NCBI GenBank assembly: GCA_017963125.1
Contig: JAGCUA010000090.1
Coordinates: 1 to 54,727, forward strand
Length of the DNA: 54,727 nucleotides
Reading direction: 5' to 3'
From: a bacterium
GTDB lineage: Bacteria > UBP6 > UBA1177
Shown: positions 16,898-26,061 of the stretch, one piece after another
Layout: each line of letters begins with the position of its first letter
How positions within the stretch are numbered: position 1 is the stretch's first letter
The notes under the pieces: generated by a model
Told to the model about the DNA's origin: nothing
The model's input: the letters and a program-made list of their open reading frames with translations, nothing else
The model's database searches: none
Translations under genes and position numbers: made by a program

Positions 16898-18649
16898 ATG
16901 GATGAAAAAACCAAAGGGATAATCATTGCGGCGCAGGGCAACCTTGTCACCGTAAGATTCGACGGAACGATCCGTCAGAACGAAGTTGTTTTCGTCAAAA
17001 CCGGCGGACAGTCGCTTAAAGGCGAGGTCATCGAGATCAACGGAAACGAAGCGAAAGTCCAGATCTTCGAGCCGACCGACGGCATCAGATACGGCGACGA
17101 GGTCGTTTTCGAGAAAGATCTTCTCTCCGTCGAACTTGGACCGGGACTTTTGAAGAGAGTCTTCGACGGTCTTCAGAATCCTCTCGAGGATATCGCGGAA
17201 GCGGCAGGTTACTTCCTTAAAAGAGGTATCTACCTTCCTCCCCTTCCCCGCAACATCAAATGGCAGTGGAATCCGACGGCTAAAGTCGGCGACGTCGTTT
17301 ACAGAGCATACTTCCTCGGCTGGGTTCCAGAAGAGAACATCAAGCACCAGATCATGGTTCCCTTCAACTTCATCGGAAAAGGCGTCGTAAAATCGATAGC
17401 AGCTCCCGGCGAATACACAGTAGAACAGGAGATCGCGACGATCGAAGACGAGAAAGGAAACATCCGCTCGGTCAACATGATCAATATGTGGCCTGCTAAG
17501 TTCGCGCTCCGTTTCGGAGAAAGGCTTCTTCCGACCGAACAGCTTGTAACTTCTCAGCGCATCATCGACGGACCTTTCCCGGTCGCTAAAGGCGGAACGT
17601 TCTGCACTCCCGGACCATTCGGCGCAGGCAAAACAGTCCTTCAGCACCAGATCTCAAAATACGCTACGACTCAGATAGTAATCATCGTCGCATGCGGTGA
17701 GCGTGCCGGCGAGGTCGTTGAAATTCTTCGTGAATTCCCGCACCTTGACGACCCGCAGACCGGAAAGAAGCTTATGGACAGAACATGCATCATCTGCAAC
17801 ACTTCTTCAATGCCTGTTGCTGCACGTGAAAGCTCGATCTACATGGGCGTTGCGATCGCTGAATACTACAGACAGATGGGTATCGACTGCCTTCTTCTCG
17901 CTGACTCGACTTCGAGATGGGCTCAGGCTCTCCGTGAAATGTCGGGAAGACTTGAGGAGATCCCGGGCGAAGAGGCGTTCCCGGCTTACCTCGCTTCCAG
18001 AATTTCGGAACTTTACGAGAGAGCCGGCGTGATCAAGCTTTACAACGGCGATCAGGGTTCGCTTACGATCGGCGGATCGGTAAGCCCTGCAGGCGGTAAC
18101 TTCGAAGAGCCGGTAACTCTTTCGACACTTGCAGTCGTCGGATGCTTCCTCGGCCTCAGCAGACAGAGATCGGATGCCAGAAGATTCCCGGCGATTGATC
18201 CTCTCATCAGCTGGTCGAAATACGGCGAAAGATTCGCGGCACACGGCGATGAAACGATGAAAACAAGACTCAAAATCATCGAAAAAGCTCAGAAAATGAT
18301 CATCGAAAGCGATGAGATCGGTAAAAAGATGTCGGTCGTCGGCGAGGAAGGTATCAGCATCGACGATATCGTAACCTACCTCAAAGGCGAGTTCTACGAT
18401 GCGGTTTACCTCCAGCAGAACGCTTACGACAAGGTCGATACGGCAACAAGCATGGACAGGCAGAACGAGCAGCTCGGCATCATCTCGAAAGTCCTCGACA
18501 AGAACTTCAAGTTCGACGACAGGGAAAAGGCGAGAAACTACTTCCTCGACCTCACAGACAAGATAATCCAGCTCAACTACCTGCCGCGCGAAGCTTCGAT
18601 CTACGGCGAAAAGAAACAGGAAATACTCAACATGATTGAGGGGGAATAA
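16898..18649 (+). CDS. atpA: V/A-type ATPase catalytic subunit A
   Basis: The catalytic subunit of the V1/A1 head, which hydrolyses or makes ATP. The 583-residue product has the N-terminal beta-barrel, the non-homologous insert typical of A subunits (about residues 110-180, with an [12 protein letters not shown] segment), and a Walker A GPFGAGKT at about residues 239-246. [20 protein letters not shown] near 345 and the [12 protein letters not shown] segment are also family-typical. The start is ATG 16898 with AGGAGA 7 nt upstream; a TTG six bases earlier is rejected. The gene overlaps none of its neighbours but is tightly spaced. Confidence 0.97.
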   Translation: MDEKTKGIIIAAQGNLVTVRFDGTIRQNEVVFVKTGGQSLKGEVIEINGNEAKVQIFEPTDGIRYGDEVVFEKDLLSVELGPGLLKRVFDGLQNPLEDIAEAAGYFLKRGIYLPPLPRNIKWQWNPTAKVGDVVYRAYFLGWVPEENIKHQIMVPFNFIGKGVVKSIAAPGEYTVEQEIATIEDEKGNIRSVNMINMWPAKFALRFGERLLPTEQLVTSQRIIDGPFPVAKGGTFCTPGPFGAGKTVLQHQISKYATTQIVIIVACGERAGEVVEILREFPHLDDPQTGKKLMDRTCIICNTSSMPVAARESSIYMGVAIAEYYRQMGIDCLLLADSTSRWAQALREMSGRLEEIPGEEAFPAYLASRISELYERAGVIKLYNGDQGSLTIGGSVSPAGGNFEEPVTLSTLAVVGCFLGLSRQRSDARRFPAIDPLISWSKYGERFAAHGDETMKTRLKIIEKAQKMIIESDEIGKKMSVVGEEGISIDDIVTYLKGEFYDAVYLQQNAYDKVDTATSMDRQNEQLGIISKVLDKNFKFDDREKARNYFLDLTDKIIQLNYLPREASIYGEKKQEILNMIEGE

Positions 18650-18650
18650 G

Positions 18651-19955
18651 ATGGTAAAGACATACAACCGAATTGAAAGAATCAAAGGAAGTATCGCTCA
18701 GGTCAAGGCCGAAGGCGTTATGCTCGGCGAACTTGCCCAGATCAAAATGAGCGACGGCAGATCGACTCTGGGACAGGTCATAGGTTTCAACGGCGACAGA
18801 GTCAGCCTTCAGATCTTCGCCGGAACAAAAGGTGTCGGCACGGGCGACCAGATCCGCTTCCTCAGCAAGCCGATGCAGGTAAACTGCGGCGAAAGCATGC
18901 TCGGAAGAGTCTTCAACGGCAGCGGCGAACCGATTGACAACGGCCCCGAGATCATGGCTGAGAAGATCGACATCGGCGGACCTTCGTTCAACCCGTCGAA
19001 AAGGATCGTCCCGAAGAGATTCGTAAGAACGAACATCCCGATGATCGACATGTTCAATGCGCTCGTCATCAGCCAGAAGATTCCTATTTTCTCGATCTCA
19101 GGCGAGCCCTACAACGAACTTCTCGCTCGAATCGCGAGTCAGACAGACGCCGACATCATCATCCTCGGCGGCATGGGACTTAAATTCGACGACTACCAGT
19201 TCTTCAAGGATTACTTCACCAGAACGGGAGCTATGGAAAAGACTTCGATGTTCATCCACCTCGCTTCCGACCCGGTCGTTGAGTGCGTCCTCGTTCCCGA
19301 TATGGCACTTGCGGCTGCGGAACAGTTTGCGATCAAGGACAAAAACGTCCTCGTTCTTCTTACCGATATGACCTCTTTCAGCGACTCGCTCAAAGAGATT
19401 TCGATTTCCATGGATATGGTTCCCTCGAACCGTGGTTATCCGGGTTCGCTCTACTCCGACCTCGCTTCGAGATACGAAAAGGCGGTCGACATCGAAGGTT
19501 CCGGCTCGATCACGATCATTGCCGTAACCACGATGCCCGGTAACGACGTCACCCACCCGGTTCCGGACAACACGGGCTACATCACGGAAGGCCAGTTCTA
19601 TCTCCACGGCGGCAGGATCGACCCGTTCGGCTCGCTCAGCCGTCTTAAACAGCAGGTCATGGGAAAAGTCACGAGAGAAGACCACGGCGACCTTGCAAAC
19701 GCGATGATCAGGCTTTACGCCGATGCAAAAAAGGCGCGTGACAGAGAGTCGATGGGCTTCAGACTTTCAGGCTGGGACAAGAAACTTCTCGCTTACGCCG
19801 AAACTTTCGAGAAGAAGATGATGGACCTCCAGGTCAACCTCGACATCGAGGAGCAGCTCGACCTCGGCTGGACGATCCTCGCTCAGTGCTTCGACCGCAA
19901 CGAGACAGGTCTCAAGAACACATGGATTGAGAAATACGGTAAATGGGATAAGTAA
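18651..19955 (+). CDS. atpB: V/A-type ATPase subunit B
   Basis: The non-catalytic partner of subunit A in the A3B3 head. The 434-residue product lacks a functional Walker A; the equivalent place reads [15 protein letters not shown], as in B subunits. [19 protein letters not shown] and SRGYPG-like [14 protein letters not shown] are conserved family segments. The start is ATG 18651, preceded by GAGGGGG at 7 nt and one base after the atpA stop codon. Confidence 0.96.
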   Translation: MVKTYNRIERIKGSIAQVKAEGVMLGELAQIKMSDGRSTLGQVIGFNGDRVSLQIFAGTKGVGTGDQIRFLSKPMQVNCGESMLGRVFNGSGEPIDNGPEIMAEKIDIGGPSFNPSKRIVPKRFVRTNIPMIDMFNALVISQKIPIFSISGEPYNELLARIASQTDADIIILGGMGLKFDDYQFFKDYFTRTGAMEKTSMFIHLASDPVVECVLVPDMALAAAEQFAIKDKNVLVLLTDMTSFSDSLKEISISMDMVPSNRGYPGSLYSDLASRYEKAVDIEGSGSITIIAVTTMPGNDVTHPVPDNTGYITEGQFYLHGGRIDPFGSLSRLKQQVMGKVTREDHGDLANAMIRLYADAKKARDRESMGFRLSGWDKKLLAYAETFEKKMMDLQVNLDIEEQLDLGWTILAQCFDRNETGLKNTWIEKYGKWDK

Positions 19956-20579
19956 ATGGCAGTAATAAAACTGAACAAAACAGAGCTGAAAACTCAGAAG
20001 AACCTTCTGGCGCAGCTCAGCAAATATCTTCCCACGCTCCAGCTCAAAAAACAGCAGTTACAGGCGGAAGTCGAGAACTCCCGCAACATGGCGGCGGCAG
20101 TCGAGGCTGAGATCGCAAGAAGGAAGAATTTCGTCGCGAAATGGGCGGCGATGCTGAGCCAGAAGCTGACGCTGAACATCTATCAGCTCGTTGCAGTCGA
20201 CGAAGTCGTCACCGACACCGAAAATATCGCCGGAGTCGATGTCAGAGTCTTCAAGGATGTCCGGTTCAAGCCGTTCGAATACTCATTTTTCGCTAATCCG
20301 ATCTGGCTTGACAGAGCCTTCGAGGAACTCCGCGCCCTTGCAGCGGAAAGGGAAAAACTGAAGATCGTCAGAGAGCGTTTCGACCTTCTTTCGGAAGAGC
20401 TGCGTCAGACGAGCATCAAGGTAAACCTCTTCGAAAAGAGGAAGATCCCAGAGTGCAAGGAAAACATCAAGAAAATCTCCATTTTCCTCGGCGACCAGGA
20501 GATCGCGGCGATCTGCAACGCTAAAATCGCGAAAGACAAGCTTAAACGCAAAGACGAACAATTTGCGGAGGCAGTGTAA
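19956..20579 (+). CDS. atpD: V/A-type ATPase subunit D (central shaft)
   Basis: A 207-residue protein with long N- and C-terminal alpha-helical stretches (LKTQKNLLAQLSKYLPTLQL at the start and a KEN-IKK-rich C-terminal helix), consistent with the coiled-coil rotor shaft subunit D. Its ATG directly follows the atpB TAA and its TAA directly precedes the atpI ATG, so translation of the three is probably coupled. No subunit F, the usual partner of D, is found in this operon; Chlamydiae-type operons also lack it. Confidence 0.9.
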   Translation: MAVIKLNKTELKTQKNLLAQLSKYLPTLQLKKQQLQAEVENSRNMAAAVEAEIARRKNFVAKWAAMLSQKLTLNIYQLVAVDEVVTDTENIAGVDVRVFKDVRFKPFEYSFFANPIWLDRAFEELRALAAEREKLKIVRERFDLLSEELRQTSIKVNLFEKRKIPECKENIKKISIFLGDQEIAAICNAKIAKDKLKRKDEQFAEAV

Positions 20580-22475
20580 ATGATCAGTAAAATGCAGAAA
20601 CTTCTGCTGGTCGGACCGCAGAAAAAGAAAGATGAGATAATAAAAACGCTGCAGAAGGCGGGCGTTGTCGAAGTCATGCCCTACAAAGGCAAAGAGTTCA
20701 GGACAGACGGCCGCTTCGTTACAACCGCTGACGCTGACACCGCCCTTTCGGCACTCAAACTTGCCGATAAATACGGCGCGATGGAAAACGCGAAAGGTTC
20801 CCGCAGCGAGATAAATCTCCACGGCTCCGAACTGGCAAATAAAATCATCGAACTTGACGCTTCGTGCAAAAAGATCAAGGACGAACTCACGCTTCTTGGC
20901 AACAAGCTTTCAACTATCGAAAAACTCGGCGATTTTTCGCTTGACGACATCCGCCTCATCGAAAATAAGGGCAATGTCCGGATCCAGATCTGGGAATGCC
21001 CGAAAAAGAGCGCGGAAGAGATCAATTTCGAAAAAGTTCTCGCCGTTTTCAAGATCTATTCCGATAGTTCGAGCGTATTTTTCCTCACTTGCGCGAAGGA
21101 GCCGGTTCAGCTTAGAAAATGCTCCGAAATCGTCGTTGAAGAAGACATGACAGGCCTCAAAAAGGCGATAACAGAGCTCAAAGAGAAGCAGAACGGCACA
21201 GAATCGGCGATCTTCGACCTCGCTGCAAAACGCGGCGAACTTTACGACAACTATCTCGCCGAACTCGACAAGATCAGCTTCAACCGCGCAGCAAAAGGAA
21301 CTGTCAGCGAATTTGACGACAAAGTTTTCCTTCTTCAGGCATGGTGCCCGAAAGGTGAACTCGCAAACCTGAAAAAGACTTTTGAAAACGAATGTGCGGC
21401 AATAATCGAGATCGAGCCGGAAAAAGACGAGACGATCCCGACACTTATCGACTCGAAAAAGACAGTCGACGAAATGGGCCGCGACCTTGTCAACATCTAC
21501 GACACCCCGGCATACAACGACTGGGATCCGAGTTCGTGGGTATTCTTCTCGTTCACCCTTTTCTTCGCGATGATCGTGGGCGACGGCGGCTACGGACTTC
21601 TCCTTTTCGTTTTCATGCTTTTCCTCAAGATCAAGCTGAAAAATCCGGGTGCGGCTATGAAACGCTTCATCAACCTTTCGCTCGTTCTCACTGGAGCTAC
21701 GGCGGTTTACGGCATACTTACGGGCGCATTCTTCGGCTGGTTTCCGAAAGCGTTCGAGGCACCGCTCATCACTTTCTGCAAGAACATGGATTTCATCAAA
21801 ATCGATAAGACAAATCCCGACACGACGAAATTCATGATGCAGCTTTCGGTCCTCATCGGTATGGTCCATATCTGCCTTTCCCTCATTTTGAGAGGGCTCC
21901 GCGCGGCCAAGGACGAGAAAGATTTCATCACTCCGCTTATCAACATCGCGTGGATAGGCGGTATATGGTCTTTCTTCTTCTGGTATGCGTTTGACAAAGG
22001 CGGAAGCACCGTTTTCAATGCGGCTGACCCTGCTGCGATAAGCGCGAACGGCCTTCTAATGCTTGAAATTTTTGCCGGAATACTTGTTGTTCTCTATGCG
22101 ATCCAGGCAAAGACTTTCAACCCGTTCAAAATGGTTTACGCATCGTTCTTCGGGCTTTACAACGGCGTGCAGTTCTTCAGCGACATCCTGAGCTACATCA
22201 GACTTTTCGCTCTCGGTTTGTCAGGCGCGCTGCTCGCCCAGACCTTCAACAATCTGGCAGGACAAGTCCTTGATCTCGGCGTAGTCGGATACATTTTCGC
22301 CCCGCTGATCGCGATTTTCGGGCATCTGCTCAACATCGCGCTCTGTCTCATGGGCGGCGTGATCCACGGGCTCAGGCTCAATTTCCTCGAATGGTACAGA
22401 TGGTGTTTTGACGGCAGCGGCAGAAAGTTCGTGCCGTTCAAGAATTTGACAGCAAATGCTAAAGGCAACGATTAA
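20580..22475 (+). CDS. atpI: V/A-type ATPase membrane subunit I (a-type)
   Basis: The 631-residue stator subunit that forms the ion half-channels. The N-terminal half (about residues 1-320) is soluble and partly coiled coil; the C-terminal half has about seven to eight hydrophobic segments, starting with FFSFTLFFAMIVGDGGYGLL near residue 323, the hallmark of V-type subunit I/a. The conserved SYIRLFALGLSGALLAQTFN helix near residue 540 contains the Arg expected to face the c-ring glutamate. GGAGG lies 8 nt before the ATG. Confidence 0.95.
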   Translation: MISKMQKLLLVGPQKKKDEIIKTLQKAGVVEVMPYKGKEFRTDGRFVTTADADTALSALKLADKYGAMENAKGSRSEINLHGSELANKIIELDASCKKIKDELTLLGNKLSTIEKLGDFSLDDIRLIENKGNVRIQIWECPKKSAEEINFEKVLAVFKIYSDSSSVFFLTCAKEPVQLRKCSEIVVEEDMTGLKKAITELKEKQNGTESAIFDLAAKRGELYDNYLAELDKISFNRAAKGTVSEFDDKVFLLQAWCPKGELANLKKTFENECAAIIEIEPEKDETIPTLIDSKKTVDEMGRDLVNIYDTPAYNDWDPSSWVFFSFTLFFAMIVGDGGYGLLLFVFMLFLKIKLKNPGAAMKRFINLSLVLTGATAVYGILTGAFFGWFPKAFEAPLITFCKNMDFIKIDKTNPDTTKFMMQLSVLIGMVHICLSLILRGLRAAKDEKDFITPLINIAWIGGIWSFFFWYAFDKGGSTVFNAADPAAISANGLLMLEIFAGILVVLYAIQAKTFNPFKMVYASFFGLYNGVQFFSDILSYIRLFALGLSGALLAQTFNNLAGQVLDLGVVGYIFAPLIAIFGHLLNIALCLMGGVIHGLRLNFLEWYRWCFDGSGRKFVPFKNLTANAKGND

Positions 22476-22498
22476 TAACTTTTTTCAGGGAGAAAAAA

Positions 22499-22927
22499 AT
22501 GATTTTTGAAAATTTCCAGAATTTCGGACCCGCTCTTTGCCTCGGCCTCGCGGCAATCGGAAGCTCGATCGGCTGCGGTCTTGCAGGTATGACATCGCAC
22601 GGCGCAATGGCGAAAGTTGAAGAAGGCCATGCAAAATTCGTAGCGCTTTCCGCAATGCCTGCATCTCAGTCGATTTACGGATTTGCACTCATGATCATCC
22701 TTCAGGGCGCACTTAAAGCAGAAAACGATTTCGCGATCTTCGGAATCGGACTCGCTTGCGGCCTTGCATTCATGGTCAGCGCTATTTTCCAGGGCAAAGC
22801 ATGCTCCAGCGCAATTCTTGCAGTTTCCAAGAAACCGTCAGTTTTCGGTATGAGCTTCGCGGCTCCCGGTATTGTTGAGTCGTTCGCACTTTTCGCTCTC
22901 GTCGGAGGAATCATGATGGCTTCGTAA
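22499..22927 (+). CDS. atpK: V/A-type ATPase proteolipid subunit K (c-ring), with Na+-site residues
   Basis: A 142-residue four-helix proteolipid made of two fused hairpins, forming the rotor ring. In E. hirae NtpK, Na+ is bound by Leu61, Thr64, Gln65, Gln110 and Glu139. The positions matching these by spacing here are Met53, Ser56, Gln57 (in AMPASQSIYG), Gln98 (in IFQGKACSS) and Glu127 (in GIVESFALFA). The side-chain chemistry is retained, so sodium coupling is plausible, though not proven. The first hairpin has Gln, not Glu, at the carboxylate place, so one carboxylate per subunit is expected, as in other K subunits. GGGAG precedes the ATG. A strong terminator follows. Confidence 0.94.
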   Translation: MIFENFQNFGPALCLGLAAIGSSIGCGLAGMTSHGAMAKVEEGHAKFVALSAMPASQSIYGFALMIILQGALKAENDFAIFGIGLACGLAFMVSAIFQGKACSSAILAVSKKPSVFGMSFAAPGIVESFALFALVGGIMMAS

Positions 22928-22953
22928 GCCGGAACAACGGATTCAATTTTTAG

Positions 22954-22981
22954 AAGGGGGTCTTCGGGCCCTCTTTTTTTT
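22954..22981 (+). terminator. Rho-independent terminator of the V-ATPase operon
   Basis: AAGGGGGTC (22954-22962), loop TTCG, GGCCCTCTT (22967-22975) pair over nine positions (two G-U), with a UUCG tetraloop, followed by a run of T to 22981. It lies 27 bp after the atpK stop. Confidence 0.93.
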
Positions 22982-23033
22982 GTCTTGTCGGAGTGCTGAC
23001 GTCTTGTCTGTAATTCTTGGCTCACACTTCTTG

Positions 23034-23075
23034 CCTCTCACTCTGGGAGAGGTGGCACAAAGTGCCGGAGAGGGC
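23034..23075. repeat. Palindromic intergenic repeat (hairpin pair)
   Basis: CCTCTC (23034-23039) can pair with GAGAGG at 23047-23052 or 23068-23073. Between these, GGCAC-AAA-GTGCC (23054-23066) forms a perfect hairpin. The layout GGGAGAGGTGGCAC-loop-GTGCCGGAGAGGG resembles short palindromic elements dispersed in many bacterial genomes. Only one copy is present in this window. Confidence 0.6.
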
Positions 23076-23112
23076 TGCTTCGCTTGCTTAGCGGTTGAAT
23101 TTGTAGAAGCTA

Positions 23113-23217
23113 TTAAAGTGTCACGCCTTCTTCGTGTAATGCTTGAATGATGCTATGCAATACTGTTATCAAGTCATTATTTAGTTGTTGGAAATCTGAA
23201 GGAACTGGGGCAGAGCT
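23113..23217 (-). pseudogene. Possible C-terminal gene remnant
   Basis: On the minus strand an open frame of about 34 codons between stops ends with DLITVLHSIIQALHEEGV then TL and TAA. The run of heptad-like hydrophobics looks protein-like, but there is no start codon or ribosome site and nothing upstream continues it. It may be the decayed end of a transposon or toxin-system gene, or chance. I do not recognise a family. Confidence 0.25.
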
Positions 23218-23226
23218 TCAGCATAT

Positions 23227-23285
23227 CAACGAAAAAATGTATCGCAATCACACTTTTTCCAACGAAAAAATGTATTTCAGTTACA
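23227..23285. repeat. 26-bp imperfect direct repeat, 33-bp period
   Basis: CAACGAAAAAATGTAT occurs at 23227-23242 and again at 23260-23275. Similarity continues to 23252 and 23285, giving two 26-bp copies with four mismatches. They lie just past the glnA stop. Two copies only, so not a CRISPR array. The remaining bases of the 22928-23310 gap show no gene I can support. Confidence 0.7.
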
Positions 23286-23310
23286 GAATTTCGGTGAAAG
23301 ATTTCAGATC

Positions 23311-24663
23311 TTAGATATTGAAGTAAAGTTCGTATTCCTGAGGTGTCGGAGCGTTGTAGACGTAGCGTGCTTCAGCCCTTTTCTCTTTGATCCAGAGGTC
23401 GATCAAAGCCTTCGGGAATGCAGGCATCAAGTATTCGTTGTCGGCAGCGAGACCGTCAAGTACAGCGTTGAGGTTGAGCGGGAACATTTTGCCGTTTTCC
23501 TTGTCGTGGTAGTTGCTTTCAAGCGGATCGCGGCCTTTTTTGATGCCGTCGACACCGGCAAGGATCATTGCACTGAGGAAATAGTAGATGTTCGCGGTCG
23601 CATCACCGGTCCTGTACTCGATCCTCTCTTCGCCTTTAGCCAAATATCCCGGGATCCTGATCGAAGCTTCACGCGAACCTTTTGCAAATGTCGCGCTGAC
23701 AGGAGCTTCAAAGCCCGGAACAAGGCGTTTGTAGGAGTTCGTGCTCGGATTCGAGAAAGCGAGAAGCGAGCCCGTAAGGCTGTGGTCGAGAATTCCTGCC
23801 GTGTAGGAAAGAGCTTTTTTCGAAAGGCCGTGCATGCCGTTTCCGAAGAAGATCGAAGCCCCTTTCTTGACGAGGAACTGGTGAACGTGCATTCCGTTTC
23901 CTGCGATGTTGTAAACAGGTTTCGGCATGAAAGTTACGAAAATTCCGTGTTCACGTGCAACACTGACGATTATCCATTTAGCCAGAGCAACTTTGTCGCC
24001 CGCTTCGGCAAGGCTTATGAAGTTGAGCTCGATCTCAAGCTGGGACGCGCTTACTTCGTGGTGATGGTATTTAACAGGAATACCGACTGCGCCCATTGCA
24101 GCGACGATGTCGTTTCTCATTTCAAAGTATTTATCTGCCGGAGCAAGCCTGTGGTAACCGTTCTGGATGCCGAAACGCGGTGCATCGCTGTAGTCCGGGC
24201 CGATCCCTTCCTGGCTCTGGACTTCGTAGAAACTGTGGGAATATTCGCTTGAATAGCGGACGCTGTCGAAAGCGTGGAACTCAAGTTCGATGAGGACTTT
24301 CGCGTCGTCTGCGATCTTCTGTTCCTTGAGATATGCCGCAGTTTTCTTCGCGATGTTGCGCGGATACTGGTCAAAAGGCTCGCCTGTCGTGAGATAAACA
24401 TCACAGAAAACGTGGACTATCGTATGTCCTTCCTTCTCTTCGACGAAAGCTGTCGTCATATCGGGTTTTGCGACCATGTCGGACTTGTCGACTTTTGCAT
24501 ACCCGAAGTTCGATGCATCAAAACCGATACCTTTTTCAAAAATTTTGTCTGAAATATAACCTTTCGGAAGCGTAACGTGTCTGATTGAGCCGTTTATGTC
24601 GATCATAAGCAGGCTCAGGAAATCAATGTTGTCAAAATTACCGTCAAATTTTCTGAAGTTCAT
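23311..24663 (-). CDS. glnA: Glutamine synthetase, type I
   Basis: GlnA makes glutamine from glutamate, ammonia and ATP. The 450-residue product has the beta-grasp N-terminal domain, then VLIELEFHAF (metal-binding Glu in place of the usual Glu-x-Glu stretch), HHHEVSASQLEIEL, GNGMHVHQF, NPSTNSYKRLVPGFEAP and the Arg-rich R-x-E-Y-R segment. There is no adenylylation Tyr loop near the C-terminus, so regulation by GlnE is unlikely. The start is ATG 24663 with GGAGGAG 4 nt upstream; a TTG 12 bases earlier falls in the ribosome site and is rejected. A promoter-like TTGAAA-16-TACCGT lies about 40 bp upstream. Confidence 0.95.
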   Translation of the reverse strand: MNFRKFDGNFDNIDFLSLLMIDINGSIRHVTLPKGYISDKIFEKGIGFDASNFGYAKVDKSDMVAKPDMTTAFVEEKEGHTIVHVFCDVYLTTGEPFDQYPRNIAKKTAAYLKEQKIADDAKVLIELEFHAFDSVRYSSEYSHSFYEVQSQEGIGPDYSDAPRFGIQNGYHRLAPADKYFEMRNDIVAAMGAVGIPVKYHHHEVSASQLEIELNFISLAEAGDKVALAKWIIVSVAREHGIFVTFMPKPVYNIAGNGMHVHQFLVKKGASIFFGNGMHGLSKKALSYTAGILDHSLTGSLLAFSNPSTNSYKRLVPGFEAPVSATFAKGSREASIRIPGYLAKGEERIEYRTGDATANIYYFLSAMILAGVDGIKKGRDPLESNYHDKENGKMFPLNLNAVLDGLAADNEYLMPAFPKALIDLWIKEKRAEARYVYNAPTPQEYELYFNI

Positions 24664-24702
24664 TTTCTCCTCCAATTAAAGAATTAACAAAAGCATCGGA
24701 GC

Positions 24703-24730
24703 ACGGTAGCAGATAAAAACTTTATTTCAA
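24703..24730 (-). promoter_or_regulatory. Possible glnA promoter
   Basis: Minus-strand TTGAAA (24725-24730), 16-bp spacer, TACCGT (24703-24708). The -35 is good, the -10 weak. I looked for a sigma-54 GG-N10-GC element and did not find a convincing one. Confidence 0.4.
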
Positions 24731-24764
24731 GAATATCAGGACAGATTTTAGCTTTAAACGGCGT

Positions 24765-26054
24765 TTATTCCGATTCACCGAAAAATTCTTTGAGATCTAT
24801 TGAAGAAAGGAACTTCTTTACGACAGCGGAAGAAATCTTTCGGCTCTCTTCCTTCACTTTTTCGGATCTGTTCTGCGCCGTGACGAAAAACGGTTTGTGT
24901 TCGTAGTGCGCGACTTTGAATTTTTCACCGTTTTTGAATGTGTCGATATCGACTGAAACTATCACTCTTTCATAGCCGTCGACTTGGACAGATGCGGTTT
25001 TGACGACAATTGTAACATGATGCGGAAGCTCCTCTTTCTGAGTCGGAACAATGCCAAAGTCAAGCAGCGCCTTTTCAATGTCACCGGTCATTATGACAGG
25101 ACTTTCGACACTAAGAAATATCTCTTTTTTACCCGAAAGCTCAGGAACAAGGGGGATTTCGACGAATTTTTTGTCCCCTTTAGAAAGATTCACCGAGCCG
25201 CTGACATTTTTATATCCGTTTAATTTTACTGAAAATTTATAGTTTGCCGGTTTAAGGAATATCTTTTTGTTGAGTTCGTATGACTTCCCGGCGATCTCAA
25301 CTTCTCCCTTAACATCCGAAGTAGCCTGAAAATAGACAGAGCCGTGTGAAGCCAGCTTTTCGACCTCGGCTTTCAGAGTGCCGAGCGCCGTGATATACTT
25401 TGATCTTTCAGGAATCTGACGATCCGTTACGGCGTAAAGCAGCGAATATGAAAGATAGATCATCGTGAGAACATCGTCATACTTTTCAGGAGAAAGCGTC
25501 TCAATGTCTTCCGGCATGGTCTTAAGAAGATAAGTTATCGTATTTACTATCGAATTCTGCGTCATAAACGCAGTAACTTCAACAAATCCCTCTTTTTTCA
25601 CAGGTTTTGTGAAAAGAACTCCCTTCAAGAAGACATTCGATCGGATAAGTATGTCGTTTTTCAATGATTCGGTATATTTTCCGTCCCGCTCCTCCTGGCT
25701 TATCACCGTTTTGGAAACTATGTCGGCAACTATCGAATTTGCGAGCTGAGAAAGAGCGTCGTTTTTAGCTGACTTTTCGTCTTCGCCCGTTCCAGTTCCT
25801 TTGAGGACTGCCGCAAAAAGAGGTTCTTCGCCGCTTCCGACCTCGTCAAAAGCTGCTTCTCCTCTGTCTTTTACCGAATCCATTGAGCTTTTTTCATCTT
25901 TCGATGCAGCAGCCTCTTTTCCTTCGAGTTCGGCAAAAGCATCGAACGCATTCTGTCTTACACTTCCATAACTCTCGGACTTTGCCGCAGTCGCGCACGA
26001 AACAGCAAAAACAACCAATAAAAATAACAAGTTACAAGAGACAAATCTTTTCAT
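24765..26054 (-). CDS. Lipoprotein with LPP20-like and PEGA-like domains
   Basis: A 429-residue exported protein. The N-terminus is a signal peptide with a probable lipobox ending at Cys20 (FAVSC). Residues about 85-170 have the LPP20/FlgT-like pattern GTGTGEDEKSAKNDALSQLA. About 235-305 is PEGA-like, with VEIAGKSYELNKKIFLKP followed by a YKFSVKLNGYK strand. The last 120 residues are of unknown fold with alternating strands. PEGA domains are usually extracytoplasmic and tied to surface structures. It is third in a tight minus-strand set; its ATG lies 7 nt after the previous stop, with AGGG as ribosome site. Function unknown. Confidence 0.8.
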   Translation of the reverse strand: MKRFVSCNLLFLLVVFAVSCATAAKSESYGSVRQNAFDAFAELEGKEAAASKDEKSSMDSVKDRGEAAFDEVGSGEEPLFAAVLKGTGTGEDEKSAKNDALSQLANSIVADIVSKTVISQEERDGKYTESLKNDILIRSNVFLKGVLFTKPVKKEGFVEVTAFMTQNSIVNTITYLLKTMPEDIETLSPEKYDDVLTMIYLSYSLLYAVTDRQIPERSKYITALGTLKAEVEKLASHGSVYFQATSDVKGEVEIAGKSYELNKKIFLKPANYKFSVKLNGYKNVSGSVNLSKGDKKFVEIPLVPELSGKKEIFLSVESPVIMTGDIEKALLDFGIVPTQKEELPHHVTIVVKTASVQVDGYERVIVSVDIDTFKNGEKFKVAHYEHKPFFVTAQNRSEKVKEESRKISSAVVKKFLSSIDLKEFFGESE

Positions 26055-26061
26055 ATTTTCC

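Noticed and set aside
16877..18685. Long minus-strand open frames opposite atpA
   Set aside because: Antisense shadows of a highly conserved gene with strong codon bias; Arg/Asp/Phe-rich translations without domains.
20910..21869. Minus-strand open frame of about 319 codons
   Set aside because: Antisense to atpI; composition typical of a reverse-frame shadow.
23227..23285. Possible CRISPR remnant
   Set aside because: Only two imperfect 26-bp repeats with a 7-bp gap between them, too short for spacers, and no cas genes.
24664..24764. Sigma-54 promoter before glnA
   Set aside because: No GG and GC pair with correct spacing; a weak sigma-70 type pair fits better.
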